The notes: generated by a model from the sequence alone, not told the origin. Counted from the stretch's first letter, positions 10,261 through 20,270 are shown. The stretch is DNA of 64,000 bases from Oreocharis arfaki (GCA_013398015.1 VZRR01009804.1:1-64000), one strand, 5' to 3'. Translations and numbers: made by a program.

Positions 10261-10830
10261 TGTTAGGAGCGCCGGCGCAGCCGATGGCAGCTTCCCCCAC
10301 GAATTCCCCCGCGGAATCCTGCGGGAAGGGCGGATGAGGGTGGTTGCCAGGAGCGTCGGGGCCGGGAGGAGCTGGGAGCAGCGGGGCTCAGCCGCTCTGA
10401 GCCCCAGCCCCAGCAGCTGGAGCACTCGGGGTGTTCCCAGCATCCAGGAAATGCTCCGTTGCAGGTCAATTCCTAACGTTTATTTTCCTGCCGGAAAGGT
10501 CCTGTTCAGTTTTTTAACGTGCTTGGTGGTTGTTTTCCCAAGCTAATGCCTGGCAGAGAGCTTTCGGTGAAAGGATTAGCTGCTTGTGGTAGTCCCTGGA
10601 GATCCTCACAGGGCAAGCAAACTCTCCTCAGCAGAGATCCCGAGCAGGAGTCACCCTCAGGGAAGGAAAATCCCCTCTGCTCCTGCCTGCTCCCACTTCT
10701 CTCTCGGACAGAGCCTTTCTCAGTGGTAACTCCACTGTTTTGGCCGTCCCTGACCCAGCAGCACATGAGCTTTTGGCCCCTCAGAGCCTGGGCTGCTCCT
10801 GAGTGGTTAATGGAAAAGAAACGAGTGCTT
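10261..10830. other. Noncoding spacer
   Basis: GC-rich at 10265-10450, then mixed. Frames of about 80-106 codons show no family features. Confidence 0.45.
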
Positions 10831-11030
10831 TTTCTTTAAAGATTTACCACGTATAAATGTATGAGAGTATTAAAGGCAACAATTAACTTTATTGGAAACT
10901 TTATATTCTCCAGCCTCATTAGAACTGCCAACAAGATCTATTATTAGTATTACTATGCAGATAATGTAATAAAAAGGGTATTTAAAGTGGATACTTTTGC
11001 ACTGAAATAAAATAGCTTTTCTCTGGTGTT
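10831..11030. promoter_or_regulatory. AT-rich candidate enhancer island
   Basis: About 200 bp of strongly AT-rich sequence: 'gcaacaattaactttattgg' (10877-10896), 'tattattagtattactatgc' (10938-10957), 'aatgtaataaaaagg'. No open frame of length. Confidence 0.4.
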
Positions 11031-12304
11031 CTTTCTGCCTCTCTCCCTTTTGCCCTGCGCTGCATCAGAGACCTGGACCGAGACTCAAATCCTTTTTAAT
11101 CTCTTTTCCCAAACTCCCAGCCAGCTCACTGCCCCGGGAAGGAGCCAGGGAGCTGGAGTGATGCTCCCATCCTGCCTTTTCTGCTGGAATCAGTGCAGCC
11201 ACCTCTGGCCATGCTGGTGAGTGTCACCAAGCTGGGGACTGGAGGAGGAGGAAGAAGAGGAGGATGATGAGCTGCTGAAATTATGCTGCACAGCGACCTC
11301 ACAGCACAGGTTCAGGTCTAGAAACTGTCAGGTTTCTTTAAATAGCCCCAAGAACTCATTAAAACAGCAGGGACAGAACAAAGGACTGACATGTTTTTGC
11401 CAAAGGTGACCCTGATAACCCAAAAATATTGTCCGTGGGCAGCTGGAAGGGGAGTGATGGAGGTTAAGAAAGTGCTCGGTGGCGTTTGGCTTTTTGCAGC
11501 AAACCTGGGAGCTTTGGAGGGGAAAAGACACATTTCATCAGCCTGTTTATTTAATGAGTCCCCTGGTTCTGTAGGGAACAGTGTCGATAGAGAATTCCTC
11601 CGGGCCAAAGTGGGTCCAGAGCCTGGCCTGGCTGCACAGAGGGAGGGTTAACGATGCTGAATTTTTCCCTGTTTTTAAGACTCATCTCTCACCTCTCCCA
11701 CAGGCTGGAAAATCCCCAGGGAGCAGAGGGTGCCTTGTTCAGGACACAGCTGGGGACCCAAGGAATCCATTGGAGCTGGCTGGAAGGGAGAGCTGCCCTG
11801 AACAGCAACATTTCAGCTGGCATCAGCATCCAAGGAAGCCGTGCACAGAGAGAGAGGTGCTGGGGGACCTGGGACATGGATTCCATCATCATCAAAGAGA
11901 ATCTGTTTCATTTGTGGGTTTAAATTTTCAATAACTTGGAGCAGAGCTGCTCTCAGCTCTCAGCCACTCTATTCACACCCTGCTGCAGCCAGAGTCCCTG
12001 GGGCAGGGGATCCAAATGCCATTTAAACAAGCTCATTTCAACTTCCTTTCCTGATATTTGTGCAGGGCAGGGGCAGGACAGCTCTGCCTCAGGCCCAGCT
12101 TCCACCCATCCCTGGGATGTGCTCAGCATCCTTCATCCCTGCAGGAGCCATGCCCTGGGCGTGCCCTGGGATGCCAGGACGGCAGGGCAGGGGCAGTGGC
12201 TTTGGCTCCAAGATCCAGGATGAGCAGTTCAGCCCAGAGGGCCCCTCTGCCCTCCTGCCCAGTGCCAAGGTTGGATTGGCAGCTCCTCCCTGAGCAGCTC
12301 CACC
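11031..12304. other. Noncoding spacer
   Basis: Mixed composition with a purine-rich GGA/GAA stretch at 11241-11270 and small AT patches at 11540-11560 and 11915-11945. No exon, RNA gene or mobile element recognised. Confidence 0.45.
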
Positions 12305-12430
12305 TCCCTCCACTTTCCATCACCTTTATTACACCCTGCAGCCTAATTAACAGAGAGGAGTCAAAGGACCCGAGAGCAATGATTGTAATAAATAATCGCG
12401 TGGCGACCGTGGAGTTAATATTCCACCAGG
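12305..12430. promoter_or_regulatory. Candidate island with ATTA clusters
   Basis: 'cctttattacaccc', 'gcctaattaacag' (12341-12353) and 'gattgtaataaataatcgcg' (12381-12400), then 'ggagttaatattcc'. GC-rich on both sides. Open frames crossing it are compositional. Confidence 0.35.
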
Positions 12431-13065
12431 GTGTCCTCCTGGGCTCTGGAAGGAATGGCAGGGAGGGAGGGGAAATGAAGCCTTGCAGCGAGGTGTGGAG
12501 CACTGCCTGGGGGAGAGCAGCCCTCCTCAAACAGCTTCCTGCCCCTTCCCGCCTCACTTCCTCCCCAAAACTTTGGAGTAATGACAACAATTTCTCTGGC
12601 AGCGCTTTGACTCGGCATCCAGGGGCTGGGATTTAGGGATGCTCCGGGAACTGTGAAATGTTGTGAAAATCAATGTGTGCCAGCTCATCTCTTCCAAAGG
12701 GATTGTTCCAGAGGGAACAGGACTGCCACTTCTTGGGCTGCTGCAGCTCCCTGCTTCTCACACCAGACTGCAGCTCCCAGTACAGCAGGGTCCTGTTCCC
12801 ACATCCATGGAAACATCCACAGCTCAGAGAAGGAGCAGTGCATGGAGGCACTGGGATCGCTGTTCCACTGAGGACAAGTGGTCTGTGAGACTCCATCCTG
12901 CCTCCTCCTCCTCCTCCTCTGAAGGAAGTGGCAGAGGATGCTCCAGACACTTCACCACATCCCTGCCCATCTCTCTTTCCTGCGGAGCTCTGGCTGCTTT
13001 CCCGGGAGAAGCCGCGGTCCCCGCGAGGCTCCGAGGCTGCCGTGGGACCCCGCGCCAGCCCCGAG
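12431..13065. other. GC-rich spacer with short CTC tract
   Basis: Contains a CTC triplet tract at 12901-12919. Three overlapping frames of 70-160 codons look like GC-rich artefacts. No other feature. Confidence 0.45.
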
Positions 13066-13260
13066 CAATTATCCATGGAGAGCTGGGCTGTGCTGATCAT
13101 TTGTTAGCTCCGCACATATCCCTCCTAATTATAAATCTCAGCTGAGATTTGCATTTTTATGAAATGCTTGTGCTGGAAATCTTTATAGAAAAACGCACAT
13201 ATTAATTCCATCTAATCTCAGTCATTTCGGGTTCCGTGAGGAAGCGTTTGCAGGGAGCTC
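13066..13260. promoter_or_regulatory. Candidate island with 18-bp palindrome and octamer
   Basis: 'ctcctaattataaatctc' leads into a perfect 18-bp palindrome (13133-13150) whose right end overlaps an inverted POU octamer ATTTGCAT (13147-13154). 'tattaattccatctaatctc' follows (13200-13219). Flanks are GC-rich. The overlapping palindrome and octamer suggest a dimer-binding site. Confidence 0.45.
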
Positions 13261-14195
13261 CAAAGCCAACAGCTCTAATTTTGCAGTTCCACCAGAGCGT
13301 TCCTCCAGCTGGAGCTGGACATTTATCTCCCGAGTCAGGAGCCGATGGAGCCCTGCAGAGCCTCCAGCCTGCGCCTGGGACACTCAGCCATGTCCATGCC
13401 CTTCCAGGGGTGCTCAGGGGTCTGTTTGCTGCAGGTGTGGGGTGGAGGTTCAGGGGTTCAGGAGCCACTCCAGCCCCAGGCAGGACACCCCCATCAGTGT
13501 CACTGCATGAGCCACGTCCCAGTCTCCAGTTATTCTCTATTTAATCCATGGCAGAGCCCGGAGATGCTGAAACCTAGCGTGTGGGGCCTCGGCATCTTGT
13601 GCAAGTGACCTTCTCCCCTTTGCTGGGGACTCCTTAAGTGGCCCTGTCCCAGCTGAGGCTCAGAGACAGCAATCCATCAGCAATTTGTATCTCCTTCAGA
13701 ATGCCTTTGTCTGGAGCCAAAGGGGAAGCAGATAAACTTTTCCTCCCTGAAATACAGCTGCGGGATGCAGGGGGAGAGAGAAGGCAAATAAGCCAAGACA
13801 AGCAAAGCTTTCTGCACAGAGCTGGAGGCTTAGTGGCGCAGATTACAGCAGCAGGTGAGCAGCAGCCCTGGCCTCCGCTGTGTAGGCTGCAAAAATCCTG
13901 TTAAAGCGCAAAAGAGGGTGAGCCACAGCTCCCGGTCCTGGAACGGCTGAGCTGGGAGACACAGCGGGCTGAGGGACGGCACAGGAGGAGAGTGCCTTGG
14001 GGCAAGCTCAAGGAAAGGTCAAGAGCTTTATTTCTTGCCTTTAATAATTCATGAGGTGCTCATCTTCAAAGGAAGTGGTGCCAAGGACAAAATCATGTCC
14101 ACGGAGGTGTCACAAACTGGGCAGTGGGAGGCTGGTCCTGGGAGCGCCCTCTCCGCGCCCTCCTTTGCATCCAGCTCCCTCAGCACCTACCCAAC
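13261..14195. other. Noncoding spacer
   Basis: Mixed GC-rich sequence with short AT patches (13675-13695, 14025-14060). No gene or repeat recognised. Confidence 0.45.
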
Positions 14196-14290
14196 CTGCA
14201 ACAGATGCCTGTGAAGTTTCTGGCCATTAGCTGCTAATAAGAAACTAATTAGCTAATCAGTTAATATTTGATCCTTTGAACTGGGTTCTG
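14196..14290. promoter_or_regulatory. Dense homeodomain-site cluster
   Basis: Within about 45 bp there is ATTAGC-T-GCTAAT (14226-14238, 13-bp inverted repeat), 'actaattag', ATTAGCTAAT (14248-14257, perfect palindrome) and 'cagttaatatttg'. At least five TAAT cores occur in paired inverted arrangement. Confidence 0.45.
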
Positions 14291-14770
14291 TGGTCTGGCT
14301 GAAGGCGGTGCCATCACCACTGCTGACCTTCGGGGAGGGACACTGCCCTTGCTCCGTCCTCAGGGCCGACACACCCTCTGCTGGTGTGTGGCCACAGGGA
14401 CGCCGAGGTGACACCTCTGCAGGTGTCCCCTGCACCCAGGACAGACCTCGGGGGGCAGTGGGTTTGGCACAGCACCCCCTGTCCTGGCCATGCCATGGCT
14501 GCCAGGGTGGCAGAGGATGCTCTCAGACCAGAAAACTCTCACCATCCTCATCTTCCTGTCGGCGGCACATCCCCGGAGCCCAGCCCAGGCTGTGCTGGCG
14601 CTGGCTGTTCCCTTTCCCGCAAAACCGAGACAAATGTTCACTTTTTCCCCAAGAAAACCACGCCGGAGGCCCCCCTCAGTTGCCCCCTGAGCCACAGGGG
14701 GCCGGGAACAAATGTGAGGGCTTTCCAACCTCGGGAAGTTCTGCCCAGCGCCGGATGCACAGGATTGCCA
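14291..14770. other. GC-rich spacer
   Basis: Several overlapping 60-160 codon frames without recognisable domains. No other feature. Confidence 0.45.
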
Positions 14771-15345
14771 GATGAGCTTTAGAAAAGCAGCAGAAGTTTT
14801 CCAGCTTATCCACAGCGAATCTCCGGTCCCTGCGAGGTTTGTCCTTCACTAGGAATTAGAGACGAGTTTCCAGTGCTTTCCTGCACCATCTGCCCCAGCC
14901 GTAGTTGGAATGCAGGGTTTTACTCCGGCAATCAGTAGGTAATCCTGTCAGCATCGCTTAGAGAGCCCGGCTCTGTCCTGCCCATCTGATGCTCGGTGCA
15001 GCAGAGGGAAAATCACGGCTCCCTCTTGAAAGGAGGGGAGAAATTAAGGTTGACTTTGGCACAGGAAAACAAGCAATCCAGAGATGACAGTGTGCCACAG
15101 GAGCTTAAAATAAGCATCAACTAATTCAAACAAAAACAAATCTGCATTGAAAACAGCCTCTTCCCCAGACCACATTCCCGCTTTAAAGTGCCTTTGAAAT
15201 CTCCCCGGCGCATTTACAACACGCTCCCCCTCCGCTGCTCCCGCTCGAGCTGCTTTGCTGTTTGCTGGCAGGCAAATGAGGGCTGAAGCCTGGAATGATG
15301 TTTTCTTATTAGTGCACATGCAAATACTAATAAATAGCTCCCCAC
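14771..15345. promoter_or_regulatory. Long candidate regulatory island with octamer
   Basis: Mostly balanced to AT-rich: 'cactaggaattagagacg' near 14850, 'ctaattcaaacaaaaac' (15120-15136), 'ctttaaagtgcctttg' (15180-15195), and exact octamer ATGCAAAT (15318-15325) in 'ttattagtgcacatgcaaat'. It stops sharply at the 27-bp minisatellite. Confidence 0.4.
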
Positions 15346-15360
15346 GCTGCGCCAGCTCCA

Positions 15361-15441
15361 GTGCCCCGTGCTCTGCCCCCACTCCCGGTGCCCCCTGTTC
15401 CCTCCCAGCCCCTGGCACCCCGTGCTCTGCCCAGTCCCCCT
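15361..15441. repeat. 27-bp minisatellite, three units
   Basis: Three contiguous C-rich units start at 15361, 15388 and 15415, each beginning GTGCCCC or GCACCCC and holding the string CGTGCTCTGCCC (units 1 and 3) or a variant (unit 2). Because 27 is a multiple of 3, an overlapping minus-strand frame shows a 9-residue repeat. That is a by-product and not evidence of a protein. Confidence 0.7.
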
Positions 15442-15799
15442 CCTGCAGGCAGGCGAGGGCAAACTGACTTTCAAAAAGCTCCTCAGCACATTTATTAACC
15501 AAGGGCAAAACCTGGCTCCGCTCTGCAAGGGGCATGACCCAGGCTGAGCTTCAGCAGCTTCAGCTCTGCCCCTCCTCATCCCAGCTCTGCCGAGCTGAGG
15601 GGCTGCCAGCCCCCACCAGAGCAGCTTCCCCGGCAGCAGCAGCAGAGGAAATCAGGCAGCCATCCTCCGGTGGAGCTGACAGACCTGAGAGCCACCACGG
15701 CTCACTGGCAAATGGGGATATTTGGGCTTCCAGGCTCTTTGGTCCGCACGGGCTGCAGTGTCCGAGCTGGTGCTGCTGTTTGCTGGGCTCTGAAGGGAG
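15442..15799. other. GC-rich spacer
   Basis: No exon or RNA gene seen; it ends at the CR1 copy. Confidence 0.45.
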
Positions 15800-15946
15800 C
15801 CAAGGTTGGCACAAACCACCTGGACAGGGCTTGGAGCAACCTGGTCTAGTGGAAGGTGCCCCTGCCCATGCCAGTGGGTTGGAATGAGATGATCTTTGAG
15901 GTCTCTTCCAACCCAAACCATCATGTGATTCTGTGATTCTATGATT
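15800..15946 (+). mobile_element. CR1 LINE 3' end fragment
   Basis: Runs from 'ccaaggttgg' through 'ggacagggcttggagcaacc', 'tggtctagtggaaggtg', 'gggttggaatgagatgatc' and 'gaggtctcttccaaccc' to the tail ATTCTGTG ATTCTATG ATT. It is well preserved with an intact octamer tail (at 15929-15946), suggesting a younger insertion than the other copies. No ORF. Confidence 0.95.
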
Positions 15947-16082
15947 TTCCTTGCTACCTCCAGGTTTTGGAGCAGATTATGAATTGTTTGATATGGAATT
16001 TCAAATGATCACTTAAGTAGCTAATTAGCTCGTAGCAACTTCGAGCAACCTGGGTGTAGTGTGTATTTAAGTGTTTAATGCC

Positions 16083-16110
16083 TTTTTTTTCTCTCTCTCT
16101 CTTCCTTTCT
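16083..16110. repeat. T8 plus CT-repeat pyrimidine tract
   Basis: Eight T followed by CTCTCTCTCTCT and further pyrimidines. A short polypyrimidine microsatellite. Confidence 0.8.
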
Positions 16111-16166
16111 AATTGGCATTTAATTAAAAGAATAAATAAAAAGAAGAAAAGCAGCTTTGCCTGGGC

Positions 16167-16210
16167 TGCTTGGGTTTAAATATTAAACTGCTGGGGTTTA
16201 AATATTAAAC
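16167..16210. repeat. 22-bp tandem duplication
   Basis: Two adjacent 22-bp units (16167-16188 and 16189-16210) differ at one base. Both contain GGGTTTAAATATTAAAC. The A/T core is near-palindromic, so the duplication doubled a possible binding site. Confidence 0.85.
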
Positions 16211-16215
16211 AGTTG

Positions 16216-16490
16216 CTGCAGCTTGGGCCCTGCAGCTGAGGGGGGGCAGAGGGGGCTGGCACAGGTCCCCAGAGGGTCAGCCCACGTCCCCTGCTCCTGG
16301 TGGCCAGGCAGCTCCTCTGGAAGCATCAGTGCACCAGGAGATTAAAACCCCACCTCTGTTTGCCACAGCGGGTGAAGAACCGCCAGGAAAAGGCCATGTC
16401 CCCAGGTTTAACTTCGCACATCTCCGTTGGAGTTTGGGTGGATTTGCTGCCAGAACCCTGCCACAGCCTGTGTTTTTTGCCTGCCTGTGC
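16216..16490. other. GC-rich spacer
   Basis: Includes a G7 run near 16241-16247. No gene. Confidence 0.4.
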
Positions 16491-16650
16491 ATCCGGAGAG
16501 CATTAATGGGGCAAAGTAAACCCAAAGTAACGTTTGAAAGCTGGAAGATGAAAAGTAGATCACAGGGCAAAGATCAAACAATCTAGAACCACTTCTGAGC
16601 CTTTTAGTGCTGCGGATTATTAGCATTTGAAAGTGAAGAGCATTAGTGGA
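16491..16650. promoter_or_regulatory. Candidate island with TCF/LEF-like site
   Basis: 'attaatggggcaaagtaaac' at 16503-16522, AGATCAAA at 16571-16578 (TCF/LEF-like) beside 'acaatc' (SOX-like), and 'ggattattagcatttg' at 16614-16629. Motif calls are by eye. Confidence 0.35.
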
Positions 16651-17150
16651 AGCAGAGGATGGGGGGCGAGGGCAGGAATTTCTGTTGTGCAGAGAAGAAG
16701 TGAAGCAAGTGACAGTGGAAGAGGAGGGATGCAAACGATCCGGAGTAGGGAGGGTCCCAGCCTTTGCCAGAGCAGGTGAGCTCTGCAGTGGGGCAGTGGC
16801 ACGACGGTGGCCAGGAGGAAGGGGACTTGTGAGCCAAGGGCCCTGCCCTTCCCTGGCTCGGGCTTCCTGGCATGGACCTGCCTGTCTGCGCTGCCCTTCT
16901 GCCGGCTCTCAGCCGCAGTAATTGAGTGCAATTAGGCCTGACGAGCACACAGGGCAGGGCACTGCGAGTACCAGACACCCCAGCAGCTCCGGGTACTCGT
17001 TCCTGCCACTGAGGTTTCAGGCGGTGGGTTCTGAGGGAGGGAGTGCCAGTGGGGTATCTGCAACACACAGCAAAGCTGCCTGTTCCCAGGGGGACCTGCT
17101 AATACAGGAGGCTGCTCAGCGCAGTGTAACCACCCAAGGGCTCTACACAC
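16651..17150. other. GC-rich spacer
   Basis: No exon, repeat or RNA recognised. Confidence 0.4.
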
Positions 17151-17430
17151 AGCTCTGACTTAACTCCCCACAAAATCAATCCTGCTTTTTCAGCACTTTT
17201 GACAGGGTGTTCTAATATTAATCTGCTCCCCTTGTCAGTCAGCTCTGCTAACAAAGGCTCTAATGATCTTTAACCAGGCACAAGAAATACTACGCGGGTG
17301 GGTGGATGGTTCCTGCGTTCTTCCAGTGGAAAAAATCCCACCCTTTGCATTGGTGAAGGACTTGTGTTGCTGCCAGAAATAATCATCCTGCAATTATTAT
17401 TGATAATAAAGCGATGAAGATGCAAAGAGC
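17151..17430. promoter_or_regulatory. Candidate AT-rich regulatory island
   Basis: 'ttctaatattaatctgc' (17210-17226), 'ctaatgatctttaacc' (17260-17275) and 'gcaattattattgataataa' (17391-17410). AT-rich over most of its length with GC-rich flanks. Confidence 0.35.
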
Positions 17431-18060
17431 AGCAGGGCAAGGCTGGGCCCGGGCGGTGAACACCTTTCATCCCTCACATGCCACAGGGAGGGGTGAGCAA
17501 AGCCAGGGCTGGCCTGGGGAAGGTGCTGGGGAGGAAAAGTCTCAGGGCCTGGCAGTGCCAGTGCCAGCGTGACCGACAGTGCCCGGAGGCACGGCAGGCT
17601 GATGAGCACCCTGCTGCCACCCGGGCTCTGCATAGCCTCGGGGGAAACCGAGTCCTCCCAGAGAACACGTGAAGCACCTGCCCCTCTGATCAAGGCTATT
17701 CCCCTTCTCCTGCAGAGTTTCCATGGCTCTGCCTCTGACTCAGGGCGAGCTCATCCTCCTTGTGTCAGTTCGACAGACACCTCGCCTCTCTCTCCTGTAA
17801 TTAGGCAGGCCCAGAGGGTGTGGGGCCTGGCAGGATGGAGCTGCTGTGCTGCCAGAGGGGCTGAGAATGCTCTGCCCTGCTGCCCGAGTGACCACTGCCC
17901 TCACACCCAGCCCAAGCCCAGCCCTCCATCACCTCTACACAGAGATTCGGGTACCGCTGCCTTCCCACCCCCAAACTGATTCCTCCCAGCAAGGTGTGAC
18001 CCCCCAGGGGCGGGGGCTGCCAGACCTCATTTGGAGGTGTCGAACAGGCTTGGTTTGGTG
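17431..18060. other. GC-rich noncoding spacer
   Basis: No recognisable feature. Frames up to 136 codons lack family signatures. Confidence 0.45.
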
Positions 18061-18309
18061 CTAGATGTGCCTTAACGTCTAATCACAGACTGTGGCCAGA
18101 TTTTTCCAAGCAGAAATAGGTGTTTTCTCGCATGCCTGCCCTTCCCTCCCGCAGTCACAGGCAGCTGTGTGCCCCCAGCCTCTATGGAGCATCCCTCGCC
18201 TCAAACAAAAGCATCACAATGGACACTGGCCAGAGCTGGGCTGATTTCAGCCCTGGCCAGTGTTCATTTATTTATTTTTATGCACTAGAGGATGTATTTT
18301 TTACCAAGG
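18061..18309. promoter_or_regulatory. Candidate island containing a long hairpin
   Basis: 'gtctaatcacagactgtgg' near 18078, then the inverted repeat at 18218-18268, then 'tttatttatttttatgcac' (18268-18286). AT-rich outside the hairpin. Confidence 0.35.
18218..18268. repeat. Inverted repeat, 21-bp arms, 9-nt loop
   Basis: The left arm (18218-18238, core ACACTGGCCAGAGCTG) pairs with the right arm (18248-18268, core CAGCCCTGGCCAGTGT) at 19 of 21 positions. Of the two mismatches, one would be a G-U wobble in a + strand RNA and the other in a minus-strand RNA. The loop is 18239-18247. It is shorter than a typical pre-microRNA stem. Confidence 0.85.
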
Positions 18310-18600
18310 AACCTCTCGGGTTTGTACAAGGCGCGCAGCTCCTCAGCCACCTCCGACGCCAAGGCGGCTGCCCAGGGCTGGAGCCGATTCCTCGGCCTCT
18401 CCCGCCCTGCCGTGGTTTTGCTGATGTTTTGATGACTGTGCTGCTGCGAGGGCTCGGCTGCCGGGGCTGCGGGCTCTGCTGACTCAGCCCCAGCACCGGG
18501 GACAGAGGCGGCGGCCGCTTCCCTGTGCGCTCTGGCCAGGGGGACATTCGGCCGGTGCCGGGGACACGAGTGGGGAATCCAGCTCACCCTGCTCGTGCCT
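18310..18600. promoter_or_regulatory. CpG-rich block with Maf/AP-1-like site
   Basis: CpG-dense (e.g. 'aggcgcgcagc', 'gacagaggcggcggccgc'). It contains TGCTGACTCAGCC (18477-18489), one base from the Maf recognition element TGCTGACTCAGCA. Possible promoter or enhancer; no transcript evidence. Confidence 0.35.
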
Positions 18601-19785
18601 CAAGCCCTCCCGCTCCCATTCCAGCCTCGGGCAAGGATAGGGCAGATTTTCCAGCAGCATGAGCACTGCGAAGCCCTGCGGGGCTGAGCATGCACGCCTT
18701 GGCTGTGCTTCAGTCAGGCAGAGCAGATCGTTAAAGGGAGATGCTGAGAATCGGAGAAGGAAAAGGGATCACGATCTGAAGTGGTCTGGGGGTTAACAAG
18801 CCCCCCAAAACCACACAGATCCTTCCCTGGGCTTCATTATACAGCAAATGGAATCACAAATACGTAGTCAAAATCAATGTCTCACAGGAATCATCAGGAA
18901 ATCACAGCGATGTGGCCTAAGGAACACCTCAGTGCTGGAAAAGGAGGTCCTGGGCAGGATTGCACTCTCCAGGATGTTACAAACAGGTGCAATGCTCTGC
19001 TTTGCTTCCCCCCTCGGCACAACTCCTGATTATGTATCTTGTGATATGTGAACACGCCTGGAAAATGGATTATCCTCACCAGCTGCTCGCCGCCGTGGCA
19101 GAGCCTTCCCCAGCGCCTTTGTAGCCGCTCCAGAGCGTTATTATCCCCCTTTCCTGTTCCAGGAATGCCATGGGGAAAGGATCACTCCGGGCAGCGGGGA
19201 GATGAGCTGGGCTTTGAGAGCAGCTGGGCAGAGTTCTGCCGGAGTCAGCCCAGCTCAGGGGATCCAGTGGTTTGAACAAGGCTGGAAGACTTCGTGGCAG
19301 GATGGCAGGAGGGAATTCGGGAGATTTGCAAACCCAAAGAGACGACAGGTTAAAGGGATTTGTCTCGACAGCCTGGCGGGATCCGCGTCTGCTCCTGCAA
19401 ACCCCTGGGAGCTGACACCCTTCCAAGGCACAGCCCTCCCGAGCCCCAGCCAGCCCCAGGCAGCCCAGAGCAGCGTTGGTTACTCAGCAGCAGAGCAGCC
19501 AGCTTCCGTGTCCTCTACTTTTTCAGCACTTGGCATCCCAGCATCCTCGGACAAGGCCACCCCTGATGGGAGCCCGGGCAGGAGCGATCCCACGAGCACG
19601 GCACGGCCCTTCCCCTGCCCCGGGACGTGGGCCACACACCCACCAGCACCCGCCACTGCCTCAGCTGCTGCCCCTGCTCGTCCCTGGGGCACACGAGGAC
19701 CTGTCCCCTCGGCGGGATCCTGAGGACACCCGGTAATCAAGCACCACCCACCATGGCACAGCACCCCGGCCCCGCGGGGCGGGCA
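18601..19785. other. Noncoding spacer
   Basis: Mixed composition. 18835-18925 is AT-moderate with 'aatcacaaat' and 'aatcatcagg' strings that only weakly recall an inverted CR1 tail. The rest is GC-rich with compositional frames of up to 173 codons. Confidence 0.45.
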
Positions 19786-19935
19786 GGACGCCGTAATGGA
19801 AGTTTTAGCTCAAGCAGCAATGACTTTGACCGTGCGAAATTACACTCTATTCTGGCCAAATTAACTAGGTAATGCCTTGCATTAGTGTAAAATCCTCCAT
19901 CAAACCATGAAGGCTGCCGTTAAAACCACTCAAGG
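19786..19935. promoter_or_regulatory. Candidate regulatory island
   Basis: 'caatgactttgaccgtg' contains a direct-repeat nuclear-receptor-like TGACTTTGACC (19820-19830). TTACACT (19840-19846) and AGTGTAA (19884-19890) form a 7-bp inverted repeat around 'ccaaattaactaggtaatgc'. Confidence 0.35.
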
Positions 19936-20270
19936 CCAAAACGTGTGGCGGTGGGGGGAAGAGGGCTGCTCGGTTAGAAGGCCGCAAGGAGGATTTTTCC
20001 ACTGCCTTGCACCTCATGGGCAAAGCAGGGATGGGAATTCAACCATTTATGCTCACAATCCCTGCCGGGCCCTGCTCAGCCCCAGCTCCCCTTGGCGCTC
20101 CTCTCTGCTGTGCCCCCAGTGCCGCTGCCTGACGAGGATCCACGGGACACACGAGCAGGGCCCACAGGAGGGGACAGCAGAGCGAGCCCCTCTGGTGACA
20201 TGGGGCAACATCCCCTCAGCACAGGGAAAGGGAAGAAACTGCGGAAGAACCTATTTGTTTTGCAATTACG
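19936..20270. other. GC-rich spacer
   Basis: No feature recognised. Confidence 0.4.

Larger units (their letters stand above)
15947..16215. promoter_or_regulatory. AT-rich candidate island with palindrome and duplication
   Basis: Directly after the CR1 tail. It contains AGCTAATTAGCT (16019-16030, perfect palindrome), a pyrimidine tract (16083-16110), 'ggcatttaattaaaag' (16114-16129) and a 22-bp tandem duplication (16167-16210). Confidence 0.4.

Noticed and set aside
18218..18268. MicroRNA precursor
   Set aside because: The stem is only about 21 bp and does not extend beyond the arms; neither arm matches a microRNA I know. Kept as an inverted repeat instead.
18845..18920. Strings like 'aatcacaaat' and 'aatcatcagg' suggesting a CR1 tail
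   Set aside because: No continuous match to CR1 and no octamer periodicity.
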